DNA from: Lunatibacter salilacus
GTDB taxonomy: Bacteria > Bacteroidota > Bacteroidia > Cytophagales > Cyclobacteriaceae
DNA: 64,000 nt
Direction: 5' to 3'
Assembly (NCBI RefSeq): GCF_009797935.1
Contig: NZ_VOLC01000024.1
Coordinates: 42,569 to 106,568, forward strand
Made by a program: the position numbers and the translations under genes. How positions within the stretch are numbered: position 1 is the first letter of the stretch; every line of letters begins with the position of its first letter. The notes under the pieces were generated by a model, which did no database searches, had not been told where the DNA came from, and was given only the letters and a program-made list of their open reading frames with translations. Of this stretch, positions 28,006 through 38,288 are shown in pieces.

Positions 28006-29886
28006 ATGAGTGATCAGATCAAACACGAGTGCGGAATAGCCATGATCAGGCTAAGGAAACCACTTCAGTATTACATTGACAAATACAAAACTCCACTCTA
28101 TGCTGCAAATCGACTATATGTCTTGATGCAGAAGCAACTCAACAGAGGACAGGACGGGGCAGGCGTAGCAAATATCAAAATAAATACCGCTCCGGGTACA
28201 CGGTATATTAGCAGGTACCGCTCCATAGATTCGGAGGCTGTAACCGGGATTTTTCAAAAAATTTCAAAAAAATACAAGAAGGCCCGAAAAAGCGGCTCAG
28301 AAGCAGACCTATTGGACGCTTCTTGGATTAAAGAAAATGTTGCATTCAGCGGGGAAGTTTGGCTGGGTCATCTAAGGTATGGAACCCATGGGGAGAACAG
28401 CATAGAAACCTGTCATCCTTTTCTGAAACAAAACAACTGGAGAAGTAGAAATCTGGTTATGGCCGGAAATTTCAACATGACCAATGTAGAGGAACTTTTT
28501 GATATCCTCGTAGAACTTGGTCAGCATCCCAAAGAAAAAACTGATACTGTCACGGTAATGGAAAAAATCGGCCACTTTTTGGACGAGGAAAATCAACGGT
28601 TATTCGATAAATATAAAGGTATCAGCAACCAAGAAATAACAGAAGTTATTGAGCAAGAGTTGGATGTAGCCAGGATATTGAGGCGCAGCTGCAGGGATTT
28701 TGACGGGGGATACGCCATGGCAGGCCTAATCGGCAACGGTTCCAGTTTTGTTGTACGGGATCCTATCGGAATACGACCGGCCTATTACTATGCGGATGAC
28801 GAGGTCGTTGTGGTAGCCTCTGAAAAGCCACCCATCAAGACAGCCTTCGACATTGAGTACAGCGCTATCAAGGAAATTAAGCCCGGGCATGCCCTTGTCA
28901 TTAACAAAGATGGTTCCTATGGTGAATATGAAATCATTACTCCCAAGGCAAAAAAATCCTGCAGTTTTGAGCGGATCTATTTTTCCCGTGGTACGGACCC
29001 TGATATTTATCGGGAAAGAAAAAGCCTTGGTAGGGCATTGGTTCCACAAATCCTTAAAGCCATTGATTTTGATATAAAAAACACTGTTTTTTCTTATATC
29101 CCCAATACGGCTGAAACCTCCTTTTACGGAATGATCGAGGGGCTGGAGGATTACCTAAGTGCCAAGAGACGTGAAGTGCTAATTGACGGGAAACCACATT
29201 TGGGTGATCTGGAAGAACTGTTGAATTTTAGGCCCCGGGTCGAGAAATTAGTCAGTAAGGACGTAAAGCTTCGGACCTTTATCACCAACGACAGCGATCG
29301 GGATATCATGGTGTCCAATGTCTATGACACCACCTACGAAGTAATCCGCCCAGGTGTGGACACTATTGTTGTGATCGATGACAGTATCGTGCGGGGAACT
29401 ACGTTGGAAAAAAGCATTTTGACTACTTTGGACAAGTTAAAGCCAAAACGCATTATTATCGTATCATCAGCACCCCAAATCCGATTTCCGGACTGCTACG
29501 GCATAGATATGTCGAAAATGAAAGAGTTTATTGCATTTAGAGCCGTGGCCGCTTTATTGTCGGACAGGGGGCAATCAGACCTCATGGAGCGGGTTTATGA
29601 TAAATGCGTTACTTTTCCTGATTCAAATGAGAATTTTGTCAAGGAAATTTATGAAGGGTTCACCGATCAGGAAATTTCAGATAAAATCGCCCAAATCATT
29701 ACCTCTGAGCACATCAACGCAAATGTGATGGTGGTTTATCAAACGGTAAGTAATTTAAACTTAGCTTGTCCCGACCACTTGGGGGATTGGTATTTTACAG
29801 GGAATTTTCCTACCAAGGGAGGTGTGAGAGTGGTAAACCGGGCATTCGTGAATTATATGGAAGGAAAAGGAGTTCGGGCGTATTGA
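28006..29886 (+). CDS. purF: Amidophosphoribosyltransferase (PurF-type)
   Basis: A 626-residue protein with an N-terminal class II glutamine amidotransferase domain (nucleophile candidate Cys9 in HECGIAMIRL, exposed only after removal of an eight-residue propeptide) and a phosphoribosyltransferase domain with the PRPP loop VVIDDSIVRGTT (~455-466). It makes phosphoribosylamine from PRPP and glutamine, the first step of purine synthesis. It is ~120-150 residues longer than classical PurF, with extra sequence within and between the domains; I recall such longer forms in Bacteroidota. It could be a paralogue rather than the only PurF. Confidence 0.82.
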   Translation: MSDQIKHECGIAMIRLRKPLQYYIDKYKTPLYAANRLYVLMQKQLNRGQDGAGVANIKINTAPGTRYISRYRSIDSEAVTGIFQKISKKYKKARKSGSEADLLDASWIKENVAFSGEVWLGHLRYGTHGENSIETCHPFLKQNNWRSRNLVMAGNFNMTNVEELFDILVELGQHPKEKTDTVTVMEKIGHFLDEENQRLFDKYKGISNQEITEVIEQELDVARILRRSCRDFDGGYAMAGLIGNGSSFVVRDPIGIRPAYYYADDEVVVVASEKPPIKTAFDIEYSAIKEIKPGHALVINKDGSYGEYEIITPKAKKSCSFERIYFSRGTDPDIYRERKSLGRALVPQILKAIDFDIKNTVFSYIPNTAETSFYGMIEGLEDYLSAKRREVLIDGKPHLGDLEELLNFRPRVEKLVSKDVKLRTFITNDSDRDIMVSNVYDTTYEVIRPGVDTIVVIDDSIVRGTTLEKSILTTLDKLKPKRIIIVSSAPQIRFPDCYGIDMSKMKEFIAFRAVAALLSDRGQSDLMERVYDKCVTFPDSNENFVKEIYEGFTDQEISDKIAQIITSEHINANVMVVYQTVSNLNLACPDHLGDWYFTGNFPTKGGVRVVNRAFVNYMEGKGVRAY

Positions 29887-29979
29887 CCCGATTTTTCCTT
29901 TGTTTTTTACACCTAAGTTTTTATGCCACTATTTATTTATACCCTTGACTTGAAAGGGGTTCCAAAAAAATAAAAGTAG

Positions 29980-31032
29980 ATGAGTATTGATGTATCGTTG
30001 TTAAAAACAATCTGTGATCTCCCCGGAGCACCGGGTTTTGAAAAGCAGGTAAGAGATTTTATAGTGAAGGAAGTAGCTCCATTTGTGGATGCAGTGGAGG
30101 TAGATAATTTGGGCAATGTAATAGCTATTAAGCGGGGCAAACGAAACCCGGAGAACAAGCGGGTAATGGTAGCAGCCCACATGGATGAAATTGGGTTTAT
30201 CGTCACCCATATCGATGACAATGGATTTTTGCGTTTCCATACCTTGGGTGGTTTTGACCCCAAGACGCTCACGGCCCAGCGGGTCATAGTTCATGGTAGA
30301 AAAGACCTAATTGGGGTGATGGGAAGCAAGCCAATCCATGTAATGACTACGGAGGAGCGGCAAAAAGTGGCCAAAATCACGGACTATTTTATCGATTTGG
30401 GCATGGAAAAGTCGGAAGTAGAGAAATTTGTAAGGATTGGTGATCCCATTACCCGTGAACGGGAATTTATTGAAATGGGAGACTGTGTCAACTGCAAGTC
30501 TATCGACAACCGTGTCGCGGTATTTATTTTGCTGGAAACTCTCAGGAAATTGGAAGATCCGGCCTACGATGTGTTTGCGACCTTTACAGTACAGGAGGAA
30601 GTAGGGTTGCGTGGAGCAAATGTATCCGCACACTTTATTAATCCGGATTTTGGCATTGCACTGGACACGACAATTGCCTATGATGTTCCTGGTGCTTCAG
30701 CGCATGAAAAAATAACTGAATTGGGCAAGGGAACAGCTATTAAAATTATGGATGCTTCTACCATTTGTGATTATCGGATGGTAGCATTTATGAAAAAGAC
30801 AGCCGAAGAAAAAGGGATCAAATGGCAGCCGGAAATACTGACCGCCGGAGGAACCGATACCGCTGGAGTTCAGCGAAACGGCAAGCAGGGAGCCATTGCG
30901 GGAGCTATCTCTATTCCAACCCGACATCTACACCAGGTAATTGAGATGGCCCACAAGGCCGATATTGGTGCTAGCGTAGATTTACTGAAAGCCCTTCTCG
31001 AAAGTATTGATACTTACGATTGGAAGCATTAG
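29980..31032 (+). CDS. M42 family metallopeptidase
   Basis: A 350-residue M42 (glutamyl aminopeptidase/deblocking aminopeptidase) protein. Ligands and catalytic residues are seen in VMVAAHMDEIGF (metal His and Asp), CKSIDNRVAV (bridging Asp), VQEEVGLRGA (catalytic and metal Glu), ALDTTIAYD (metal Asp) and PTRHLHQVIE (metal His). M42 enzymes form cytosolic dodecamers that trim peptides. Its last 4 nt overlap the end of the convergent 31029-31478 gene. Confidence 0.93.
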   Translation: MSIDVSLLKTICDLPGAPGFEKQVRDFIVKEVAPFVDAVEVDNLGNVIAIKRGKRNPENKRVMVAAHMDEIGFIVTHIDDNGFLRFHTLGGFDPKTLTAQRVIVHGRKDLIGVMGSKPIHVMTTEERQKVAKITDYFIDLGMEKSEVEKFVRIGDPITREREFIEMGDCVNCKSIDNRVAVFILLETLRKLEDPAYDVFATFTVQEEVGLRGANVSAHFINPDFGIALDTTIAYDVPGASAHEKITELGKGTAIKIMDASTICDYRMVAFMKKTAEEKGIKWQPEILTAGGTDTAGVQRNGKQGAIAGAISIPTRHLHQVIEMAHKADIGASVDLLKALLESIDTYDWKH

Positions 31033-31478
31033 CCGTTTAATCGTTTTTTTGGGATTTTCTTCGACAAGTATTTTATTAACTCCACATAGGAAAGGTGTTC
31101 ATGATTGCTTATGCTGAAGGACGTTTTATCGTCAAAAAGTAAGCTGAGTTGTTTAAATTCCCGCTTATTGGCTATCACTTTTTCTTCTTGCCATCCTAGA
31201 ACCTGATTTAGCGAATAGGATTTTTTCAGCCCCTTTAGCGGAATCCGGATGTCGATCCGATCATTACCCGCAGCAATGAACTTGTACCCAGCCATCATCT
31301 TTACCAAAATCAACAAAATGGCCAATGTGAGAATGGTGCAGCAGATTAGATAAAAAAGTAAGCTATATGACCCACCTCGGTAAAAGTCTGCGAGAAGATA
31401 GCCTAAGCCAATCATCAAAATAACAACAACTAGGCTTAGTGTAATATAGGTATTGGTTTTTGGTTTACTTTGGATCAT
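31029..31478 (-). CDS. Small membrane protein, PH-like C-terminal part
   Basis: A 149-residue protein with two hydrophobic segments (ITLSLVVVILMIGLGYLLA and LLFYLICCTILTLAILLILV) followed by a ~90-residue cytosolic beta-rich part (DRIDIRIPLKGLKKSYSLNQVLGWQEE). The layout, two helices then a strand-rich domain, recalls bacterial PH-domain membrane proteins, but I cannot name a family. Its start overlaps the end of the ACP phosphodiesterase gene by 14 nt, so the two are co-transcribed. Confidence 0.7.
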   Translation of the reverse strand: MIQSKPKTNTYITLSLVVVILMIGLGYLLADFYRGGSYSLLFYLICCTILTLAILLILVKMMAGYKFIAAGNDRIDIRIPLKGLKKSYSLNQVLGWQEEKVIANKREFKQLSLLFDDKTSFSISNHEHLSYVELIKYLSKKIPKKRLNG

Positions 31479-32070
31479 CCTCTTGTTGAATTTTCAGTAG
31501 CGTTTCTTTTGAAAAAGCGATTAGGTCGGGGAAGAAGTTATCGAAATACCTTTGGAATTGGTCGTGATGGAGCATAAGGTGTGAGGTTGCATTTTCCAAG
31601 TTGGATTTGAAGGTAGCCCGTTGCGAGATTCCAGTTAGCGCTCGTTGGATTCCGGGCTCTGTTCCATAAGCGACTAGCCAGTTTTCCTTTTTCATAAATG
31701 AAAAGGCATATTTGAATTTATCGGGAAGTATTGGTAAATACTCCTCAATCATTCCATACACCTCTTGGGAGAAATTTTCAAGGGGGACATCGTGATAGGC
31801 AGACCAGTTTTTAGCTAGGAAGTAATCAAAAAACATATCTGTAATTACGGATGAGTATCTAAAAAATACAGGCTTTAGCAAGAGCTGGGATTCTTTTACT
31901 AACGGATGGAAATCCGTGAATCGATCAATTTCTCTGTGAAGCCGAACCCCATTAATAATTTCCCTTTCAAATTGATCCTCTAAGTTTCCTTTTACAAAAT
32001 CTCCAATGAAATTTCCTACCAATATTTTTGGTTGATCAAATGACAAAAAGGCGTGGGCAAGAAAATTCAC
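31465..32070 (-). CDS. acpH: ACP phosphodiesterase family protein (AcpH/DUF479)
   Basis: A 201-residue member of the acyl carrier protein phosphodiesterase family, which removes 4'-phosphopantetheine from holo-ACP. It begins MNFLAHAFLSF and contains VGNFIGDFVKG, HREIDRFTDFHP and MFFDYFLAKNW, matching the conserved HD-like metal residues (His and Asp) of AcpH. Length is normal. Whether it acts on ACP here is untested. Confidence 0.88.
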   Translation of the reverse strand: MNFLAHAFLSFDQPKILVGNFIGDFVKGNLEDQFEREIINGVRLHREIDRFTDFHPLVKESQLLLKPVFFRYSSVITDMFFDYFLAKNWSAYHDVPLENFSQEVYGMIEEYLPILPDKFKYAFSFMKKENWLVAYGTEPGIQRALTGISQRATFKSNLENATSHLMLHHDQFQRYFDNFFPDLIAFSKETLLKIQQEDDPK

Positions 32071-32133
32071 TTAAAGTACGGATGTTTTTTAATTCGAAAA
32101 CAAGTATCATTGTTTTGGGGTAATAGAATCGAT

Positions 32134-34071
32134 ATGACAAATATACAGGAAGAATTAAAATTAATAAAAAAACTTTTAAAAACAGAATGGAAGGAGGACC
32201 TTGAGCAATACAAGCGTAAGACATTTGGTCGCTCTTTGGCTGAGAGGAAAGCAGACGGGATTTGTTGGTATCCGGTTTCAGTTTCAAAAACAAAAACTGG
32301 TTTGGCAGATAAACTGCTTGTGGAGGTAACCCATGCGGATCCCCCTTCTTCCCACGGATTTCAGTCGGGAAAATCCGTTTCCCTTTTTTCCAACACCCCT
32401 GAAAATGATTCCTCCAGAGATCGTGTCAGTGGGGTAGTCAATTATGTGCGGGGCAATAGGCTTATGATGACGCTTGGGGTGGAAAATGCCCCGGATTGGC
32501 TTGACGGGGGCAAACTCGGTGTGGACTTGCTTTTCGACGAAAACACCTATCGCCAGATGGATGCGGCAATGGATAATGTTATAAATGCAAATCAAGGCCG
32601 ATTGAATACCCTCAAAGAGATTTTGTTGGGAGATACGCCTCCCGCTACTACACTTCCCGTGAAACTGGATTTGGATGAAGATTGGCTGAATGAAAGTCAG
32701 CTTGCCGCCGTTCAGCTCGTATGCTCCGCAAGAGATGTAGCCATTATTCATGGACCTCCCGGCACAGGTAAGACGACTACCTTGGTTGCCTCCATTCATG
32801 AAACTTTGAAGCGGATGCATCAAGTGATGGTATGCGCCCCAAGTAACGCAGCTGTGGACCTGTTGGTGGAAAAGTTAGTGCAAAAAGGCATTGCTACTCT
32901 GCGTATAGGCCATCCTGCCCGGGTAGACGATGACATCCTTAACCAGACACTGGATGCGAAGACTTCCCAGCATGGAAGCTATAAAACCCTGAAGAAGCTG
33001 AAAAAGGAAGTGGCGGAACTGCGACGAAAAGCCAGGCAGTTTAAGCGGAATTTTAGTCATCAGCAACGCGCACAGCGGCAGTACCTCTATGATCAAGTCA
33101 GTCAAGCACGAAGGGAGATAGATCAGTTGGAGGACTATATTCGGTTTGATATTTTTCAACAAACCCAGGTATTTGCATGCACTTTTTCAGGAGCGGGTTC
33201 ACAGGCCTTAAAGGGCATGAGATTTCCTGTGGTATTCATGGATGAGGCAGCTCAGGGACTGGAACCCGCCACTTGGATCCCCATTTTGACGGCCGAGAAG
33301 GTCGTCATGGCGGGTGACCACTGTCAGCTTCCGCCTACTATCAAGTCCTTCGAAGCAGCGGCTGCCGGACTTCGCCAAACTCTTTTTGAAAAAGTCATCG
33401 AAAGACAGCCCCAAAGTGCCCGGATGCTGGCGATGCAGTACCGCATGCCCGAACTAATCATGGGGTTTTCCAGCAAGATATTTTATAAAAATCAGCTCAG
33501 AGCAGCGCCTGTAACAGCTTCCCATAGATTAGGACCGGAAGAACCCATTCTTACCTTTATCGATACCGCGGGAAGCGGCTTTGCTGACTTTACAGACAGG
33601 GAAACCCTCAGCACTCAAAATCCTGAGGAAGCTAGATTTGCCTTGGGGGTCATGAACTCACTGCTCAAAAGAATCGGCAGTGCGGTTTTCGATGAAAATG
33701 ATTGGAAGATAGGCCTAATTTCTCCTTACCGGGGGCAAGTCGAACTGCTTAAAACCTTGGTGAGGGACGATGACTCCTTTCTAATAATAAAGTCGATGCG
33801 CGAAAGGCTGACCATAGATACAATTGATGGTTTTCAGGGACAGGAACGGGACCTGATATTGATCAGTCTAGTTCGCAGTAATGCAAGGGGAGAAATAGGG
33901 TTTTTATCCGATACACGAAGAATGAATGTGGCTTTGACCCGGGCTAAACGAAAATTGATAGTAATTGGCGACAGTGCCACCTTGGGGGTACATCCGTTTT
34001 ATCGTGAATTCTTGGACTATGTGGACGAAAATAAATGCTACACCAGTATCTATGAATTGATGGAGGATTAA
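32134..34071 (+). CDS. SF1B DNA/RNA helicase (IGHMBP2/Upf1-like)
   Basis: About 645 residues from the ATG at 32134; an open extension to 32053 overlaps the divergent acpH start and is unlikely. Helicase motifs in order: Q-like NESQLAAV, Walker A HGPPGTGKTTT, motif Ia CAPSNAAVD, motif II VFMDEAAQ, motif III GDHCQLPPT, motif V TIDTIDGFQGQERDLI and motif VI NVALTRAKRKLIVIG. A charged helical insert lies between Ia and II. It matches bacterial relatives of human IGHMBP2 (SMUBP2), acting on nucleic acids; the pathway is unknown. It ends 3 nt before the convergent DUF4924 gene. Confidence 0.93.
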   Translation: MTNIQEELKLIKKLLKTEWKEDLEQYKRKTFGRSLAERKADGICWYPVSVSKTKTGLADKLLVEVTHADPPSSHGFQSGKSVSLFSNTPENDSSRDRVSGVVNYVRGNRLMMTLGVENAPDWLDGGKLGVDLLFDENTYRQMDAAMDNVINANQGRLNTLKEILLGDTPPATTLPVKLDLDEDWLNESQLAAVQLVCSARDVAIIHGPPGTGKTTTLVASIHETLKRMHQVMVCAPSNAAVDLLVEKLVQKGIATLRIGHPARVDDDILNQTLDAKTSQHGSYKTLKKLKKEVAELRRKARQFKRNFSHQQRAQRQYLYDQVSQARREIDQLEDYIRFDIFQQTQVFACTFSGAGSQALKGMRFPVVFMDEAAQGLEPATWIPILTAEKVVMAGDHCQLPPTIKSFEAAAAGLRQTLFEKVIERQPQSARMLAMQYRMPELIMGFSSKIFYKNQLRAAPVTASHRLGPEEPILTFIDTAGSGFADFTDRETLSTQNPEEARFALGVMNSLLKRIGSAVFDENDWKIGLISPYRGQVELLKTLVRDDDSFLIIKSMRERLTIDTIDGFQGQERDLILISLVRSNARGEIGFLSDTRRMNVALTRAKRKLIVIGDSATLGVHPFYREFLDYVDENKCYTSIYELMED

Positions 34072-34074
34072 CCA

Positions 34075-34611
34075 TTAATTGTTGGTCACAAACTTCTGGT
34101 GGTATGCTTCCGTAAGGTACCTTATTACCGCGCCAAAACTATCTGTTGCTTTTATCATGTCCTCAGGTACTTTCCGGCCATGAAGCCGACTAAGCAGCAA
34201 TCCATATATAGCGTTGATGCACAGTTGAATTTCATGGCCGGGATCCTCGTCGCCTGCCTCCATGACTAAGTCAATTACGTAAGGTTTGGCTATATTGTAA
34301 ATCTCAAAGTAGTCTCGGTCTGATTTTAAAAAGTTCCAGTGATAAGTGGCCAATTCACCCACTTTTTCCTGAACTTCAGACAGGTGGCCTTTATACTGGA
34401 TTTTTTCCGATTTCATCTTTTCAGCCAACTCCGTAAACCAGTTCAAGACCTCCGCTTTTTCCTCGGATGAAATTGGATAATGGGCTATGACATATTGGTG
34501 GATGTCGTCTATATTGAATTGATATGCACGAATCAAGTCCTCCATTTGGTACATGTAAATGATAAATTCGGCAATATTTTCGTTTTTCTTCTGTAAAGCC
34601 AGCCGTTGCAT
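34075..34611 (-). CDS. DUF4924 family protein
   Basis: A 178-residue, mainly helical soluble protein. Start MQRLALQKKNENIAEFIIYMYQMEDLIRAYQFN is typical of DUF4924, a Bacteroidota-specific family of unknown function; the central helix carries ATYHWNFLKSDRDYF. No signal peptide or membrane segment. It lies 11 nt after the DUF922 gene on the same strand, likely the same transcript. Confidence 0.8.
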   Translation of the reverse strand: MQRLALQKKNENIAEFIIYMYQMEDLIRAYQFNIDDIHQYVIAHYPISSEEKAEVLNWFTELAEKMKSEKIQYKGHLSEVQEKVGELATYHWNFLKSDRDYFEIYNIAKPYVIDLVMEAGDEDPGHEIQLCINAIYGLLLSRLHGRKVPEDMIKATDSFGAVIRYLTEAYHQKFVTNN

Positions 34612-34622
34612 GGAGTGTTTGG

Positions 34623-35219
34623 TTAGTTGCTAGTTTCTTTAAATTTGTTGAGTTCTTTCTCGAAATAGTCATCCCATTTTTTCTGCATAACAGGATTTCT
34701 TGGATTGGTACTTTCCAGATCGTAGAGCTGATCCATCTGATTCCAGGACCGGAAATGCGTCTTGATAATTTGATTCAACTGCACTTTATAGTTTTTTGGA
34801 TCAAAAGCATACCCCTGGGCATCCTTAACAATTCGATGGCCGATGATCTGCGCAATAAGAAAATGACCGTTTTCGTGGTGAAGAACTTGAGCCTTGGTAG
34901 CAGCGTCGTTATTGGCAAGGAAACTTTCAGTGACCTGTGACAACTCCGGTTGATGCTGTACTTTTGCCCGTACATCCAGACTAGCGTGCTTGCCTCTTGG
35001 CGTTACTCTAAGAATTTCTACCTCACAGGTGCTTAGGCAGATGGCATTGATAGTAGATTTACCTTGAATTACTTTTACCACCTTGAAATCTTCCCAGCCA
35101 AGCGTACGGTTTGGATTGATGGCTACGGTGCTGGCAAGCTTCTCACCTGGTCTAGCATTGGAGCCGAGAAGGGTCAGGCTTAACAACAAAATTAAGTATA
35201 CAGGTATATGGGATTTCAT
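34623..35219 (-). CDS. DUF922-type exported protein with HExxH motif
   Basis: About 198 residues from the ATG at 35219, which begins a clear signal peptide (HIPVYLILLLSLTLLGSNA); an upstream frame to 35279 would bury it. The mature domain has NPNRTLGWEDFK and the metalloprotease-like motif HHENGHFLIAQ (HExxH) with a following helix, as in the DUF922 putative peptidase family. It may be a zinc protease of the periplasm. Upstream partner of the DUF4924 gene. Confidence 0.75.
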   Translation of the reverse strand: MKSHIPVYLILLLSLTLLGSNARPGEKLASTVAINPNRTLGWEDFKVVKVIQGKSTINAICLSTCEVEILRVTPRGKHASLDVRAKVQHQPELSQVTESFLANNDAATKAQVLHHENGHFLIAQIIGHRIVKDAQGYAFDPKNYKVQLNQIIKTHFRSWNQMDQLYDLESTNPRNPVMQKKWDDYFEKELNKFKETSN

Positions 35220-35361
35220 GTAGCTATTATTATGGACAGATACTACTCTTAAAACAACAAGAGCAGATTTAGGTTTCATCTAAACTGAATTTAGGAAGTT
35301 AATATCCTGATGACTTCAAGAATTAAAATTACCAAATAATATTAAAACCCTAACTATTTGC

Positions 35362-35369
35362 TATTTTTG
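35362..35369 (+). promoter_or_regulatory. -7 box (TATTTTTG) for lepA
   Basis: Exact TAnnTTTG match 8 nt before the lepA ATG; no clear -33 element. It implies a leader of only a few nucleotides. Confidence 0.4.
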
Positions 35370-35377
35370 CACCCAGT

Positions 35378-37171
35378 ATGAATATGCAAAAAATAAGAAA
35401 TTTCTGTATTATCGCCCATATTGATCATGGGAAAAGCACCCTGGCTGATCGTCTCCTACAATTTACCAACACGGTAACCGATAGAGAGATGCAGGATCAA
35501 CTGTTGGATAATATGGACTTGGAGCGGGAGAGAGGCATTACGATCAAATCTCACGCTATCCAAATGAAATACACCTACAAGGGAGAAGAATATACCTTGA
35601 ACCTGATTGATACCCCTGGACACGTGGATTTTTCCTACGAAGTGTCCCGGTCAATTGCGGCCTGCGAAGGAGCTCTTCTTATAGTGGATGCTTCCCAGGG
35701 TATAGAAGCTCAAACTATTTCTAATTTGTACCTAGCGATAGGTCAGGACCTTGAAATTATTCCGGTCTTGAACAAAATTGACCTCCCCGGTGCACAACCC
35801 GAGGTAGTAGCCGAAGAGGTCATGGACTTGATAGGCTGTGACAGGGAAGATATTATTCTGGCTTCGGGAAAGGAGGGCTTGGGGATAGAAGATATACTCA
35901 ATGCAGTCGTTGAAAAGGTTCCCGCTCCAAAAGGGGACGAGGAAGCACCCCTACAGGCCATGATATTTGATTCAGTTTACAATCCTTTCCGTGGCGTGGA
36001 GGTTATCTTCCGAATTTTCAACGGAACCATCAATAAGGGGGACAAAATCAAGTTTGTCAATACAGGCAAAGAATATGAGGCGGATGAAATTGGAATCTTA
36101 GGTATCCAACAAAAACCGCAACAGACCATGAAAGCGGGCAATGTCGGATATTTGATATCAGGGATTAAGGTAGCGAAAGAAGTAAAAGTAGGGGATACCA
36201 TCACGCATGTGAAGAGGCCCTGCCCAGCTACGATCCAGGGGTTTGAAAACGTAAAACCAATGGTTTTTGCCGGGATTTATCCTGTAGAAACCACCGATTT
36301 TGAAGAATTGAGAGCTTCTATGGAGAAGCTTCAGCTGAATGATGCCTCCCTTGTCTGGGAACCGGAAACGTCAGCTGCCTTGGGTTTTGGATTTAGGTGC
36401 GGATTTTTGGGGATGCTTCATATGGAAATCATTCAGGAGCGACTGGAAAGGGAATTTGACATGACCGTCATTACCACCGTTCCTTCGGTCCAGTTCAGGG
36501 CCATGATGAACAACGATCAGTATAAAATCGTCAATGCTCCTTCGGATATGCCAGAACCCACCCTATTCAAACATATTGAAGAGCCATTTGTCAAGGTATC
36601 CATAATCACTGCAGCCGATTATGTTGGCCCGGTGATCCAACTTTGTATGGATAAGCGGGGCCAATTAAAGAACCAGGTTTATCTAACCGCAGAACGGGTG
36701 GAACTCACTTTTGAGATGCCCTTGGTGGAGATTGTGTTTGATTTCTTTGATAAGCTCAAAACTATTTCTAGGGGATACGCCTCATTGGACTATGAACTTA
36801 TAGGATTTAGGGCTTCCCATATGGTCCGCTTGGACGTAATGCTTAACGGTGAACCGGTAGATGCCTTATCTGCCATCGTTCACAGGGATAAAGCGTATGA
36901 ATGGGGTAAGCGACTTTGTGAAAAATTAAAAGAACTCGTTCCAAGGCAGATGTTTGAGATTGCCATACAGGCGGCCATAGGAGCCAAAATCATCGCCAGG
37001 GAAACTGTCAAAGCCCTCCGGAAAAATGTATTGGCAAAATGCTATGGAGGAGATATATCCCGGAAGAGGAAACTATTGGAAAAGCAGAAAAAAGGGAAGA
37101 AACGAATGCGTCAAGTAGGAAATGTGGAAGTTCCACAGGAAGCCTTTATGGCTGTTCTGAAACTTGATTGA
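35378..37171 (+). CDS. lepA: Elongation factor 4 (LepA)
   Basis: A 597-residue translational GTPase that back-translocates or remodels stalled ribosomes. G1 is AHIDHGKST (~13-21), G3 DTPGH, and G4 NKIDLP; domain II is followed by the EF4-specific C-terminal domain with [10 protein letters not shown] and NVEVPQEAF near the end. Length is normal. An alternative start is the ATG two codons on (MQKIRNF). Monocistronic, followed by a 172-nt gap without features before folD. Confidence 0.97.
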   Translation: MNMQKIRNFCIIAHIDHGKSTLADRLLQFTNTVTDREMQDQLLDNMDLERERGITIKSHAIQMKYTYKGEEYTLNLIDTPGHVDFSYEVSRSIAACEGALLIVDASQGIEAQTISNLYLAIGQDLEIIPVLNKIDLPGAQPEVVAEEVMDLIGCDREDIILASGKEGLGIEDILNAVVEKVPAPKGDEEAPLQAMIFDSVYNPFRGVEVIFRIFNGTINKGDKIKFVNTGKEYEADEIGILGIQQKPQQTMKAGNVGYLISGIKVAKEVKVGDTITHVKRPCPATIQGFENVKPMVFAGIYPVETTDFEELRASMEKLQLNDASLVWEPETSAALGFGFRCGFLGMLHMEIIQERLEREFDMTVITTVPSVQFRAMMNNDQYKIVNAPSDMPEPTLFKHIEEPFVKVSIITAADYVGPVIQLCMDKRGQLKNQVYLTAERVELTFEMPLVEIVFDFFDKLKTISRGYASLDYELIGFRASHMVRLDVMLNGEPVDALSAIVHRDKAYEWGKRLCEKLKELVPRQMFEIAIQAAIGAKIIARETVKALRKNVLAKCYGGDISRKRKLLEKQKKGKKRMRQVGNVEVPQEAFMAVLKLD

Positions 37172-37343
37172 TGTTATTTCGGTTTTATTAGTTCTCATCT
37201 AGTCAAACTACTAAAATATCCTACCAATTCTGGATCGCTTATATCAACAGGCAATCCCGTTTATAATTAATAGGCCTGTGCTAATCCAATAGGGTTTGCG
37301 AGCTATGCCTATTTATAACTTTTAACTAATTAACTCACTAATA

Positions 37344-38228
37344 ATGGCAGTACGAATAGACGGAAAAGTAACTTCAGAGGAGATAAAGGAAGAAATTGCT
37401 TCCCGTGTAAAGGAAATCAAGGCAGAGGGCGGGAAAATACCCCACCTGGCTGCGATTTTGGTTGGGAATGATGGTGCCAGCCAAACCTACGTGAACGCAA
37501 AGGTAAAGGCCTGTGAAAAAGTTGGATTTCAGTCTACGTTGGTGATGCTAAAAGACTCCATTTCCGAAGATGATTTGTTAGATGAAATACAAAAAGTCAA
37601 TGATAATGCGGATATAGATGGTCTGATTGTCCAGTTGCCACTTCCAAAGCATATTTCCGTGGAAAAAGTGACAGCGAAAATTCTACCGGAAAAGGATGTG
37701 GACGGCTTTACACCGGCCAATGTCGGAAGGATGGCATTAAACTGGCCCACGTATATTTCAGCTACTCCCTATGGTATTTTGGAATTGTTGAAAAGATACC
37801 AACTAGAAACAAGTGGAAAGCACTGCGTGGTGATCGGAAGAAGCCATATTGTAGGCTCTCCCATGAGTATATTGATGGCACGCAATGACAACCCAGGCAA
37901 CTGTACGGTGACAATCACTCACAGTAGGACCAAGAATTTGGCTGAAGTGGCTAGATCAGCGGATATTTTGATAGTGGCGTTGGGAAGGCCGGAATTTGTC
38001 ACGGCAGATATGGTAAAGCCGGGTGCAGTAGTAATCGATGTGGGCATACACCGGATAGAGGATGCTTCAAAAAAGAGTGGATATCGGTTGATCGGAGATG
38101 TCAAATTTGAGGAAGTTGAGCCCATTGCTTCGGCGATTACTCCCGTGCCAGGTGGAGTCGGTCCGATGACCATTGCCGCTTTACTTTACAACACGCTCCT
38201 GGCTGCTGAAAAGAAAATTTATTCATAA
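37344..38228 (+). CDS. folD: Methylenetetrahydrofolate dehydrogenase/cyclohydrolase
   Basis: A 294-residue bifunctional FolD, interconverting 5,10-methylene- and 10-formyl-THF with NADP. Motifs: [21 protein letters not shown] (catalytic Lys and Tyr), [19 protein letters not shown], the Rossmann [12 protein letters not shown] and the C-terminal [13 protein letters not shown]. It supplies one-carbon units to purine and Met synthesis; purF and purA lie elsewhere in this window. Confidence 0.97.
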   Translation: MAVRIDGKVTSEEIKEEIASRVKEIKAEGGKIPHLAAILVGNDGASQTYVNAKVKACEKVGFQSTLVMLKDSISEDDLLDEIQKVNDNADIDGLIVQLPLPKHISVEKVTAKILPEKDVDGFTPANVGRMALNWPTYISATPYGILELLKRYQLETSGKHCVVIGRSHIVGSPMSILMARNDNPGNCTVTITHSRTKNLAEVARSADILIVALGRPEFVTADMVKPGAVVIDVGIHRIEDASKKSGYRLIGDVKFEEVEPIASAITPVPGGVGPMTIAALLYNTLLAAEKKIYS

Positions 38229-38288
38229 GCTTAGCGTTATATAATTTGTTACACCAGCGGTTCAATCACCCGCTTTATCAAAAATTTG

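Noticed and set aside
32053..32133. Longer start of the helicase
   Set aside because: It overlaps the divergent acpH start and lacks homology; ATG 32134 gives a normal N-terminus.
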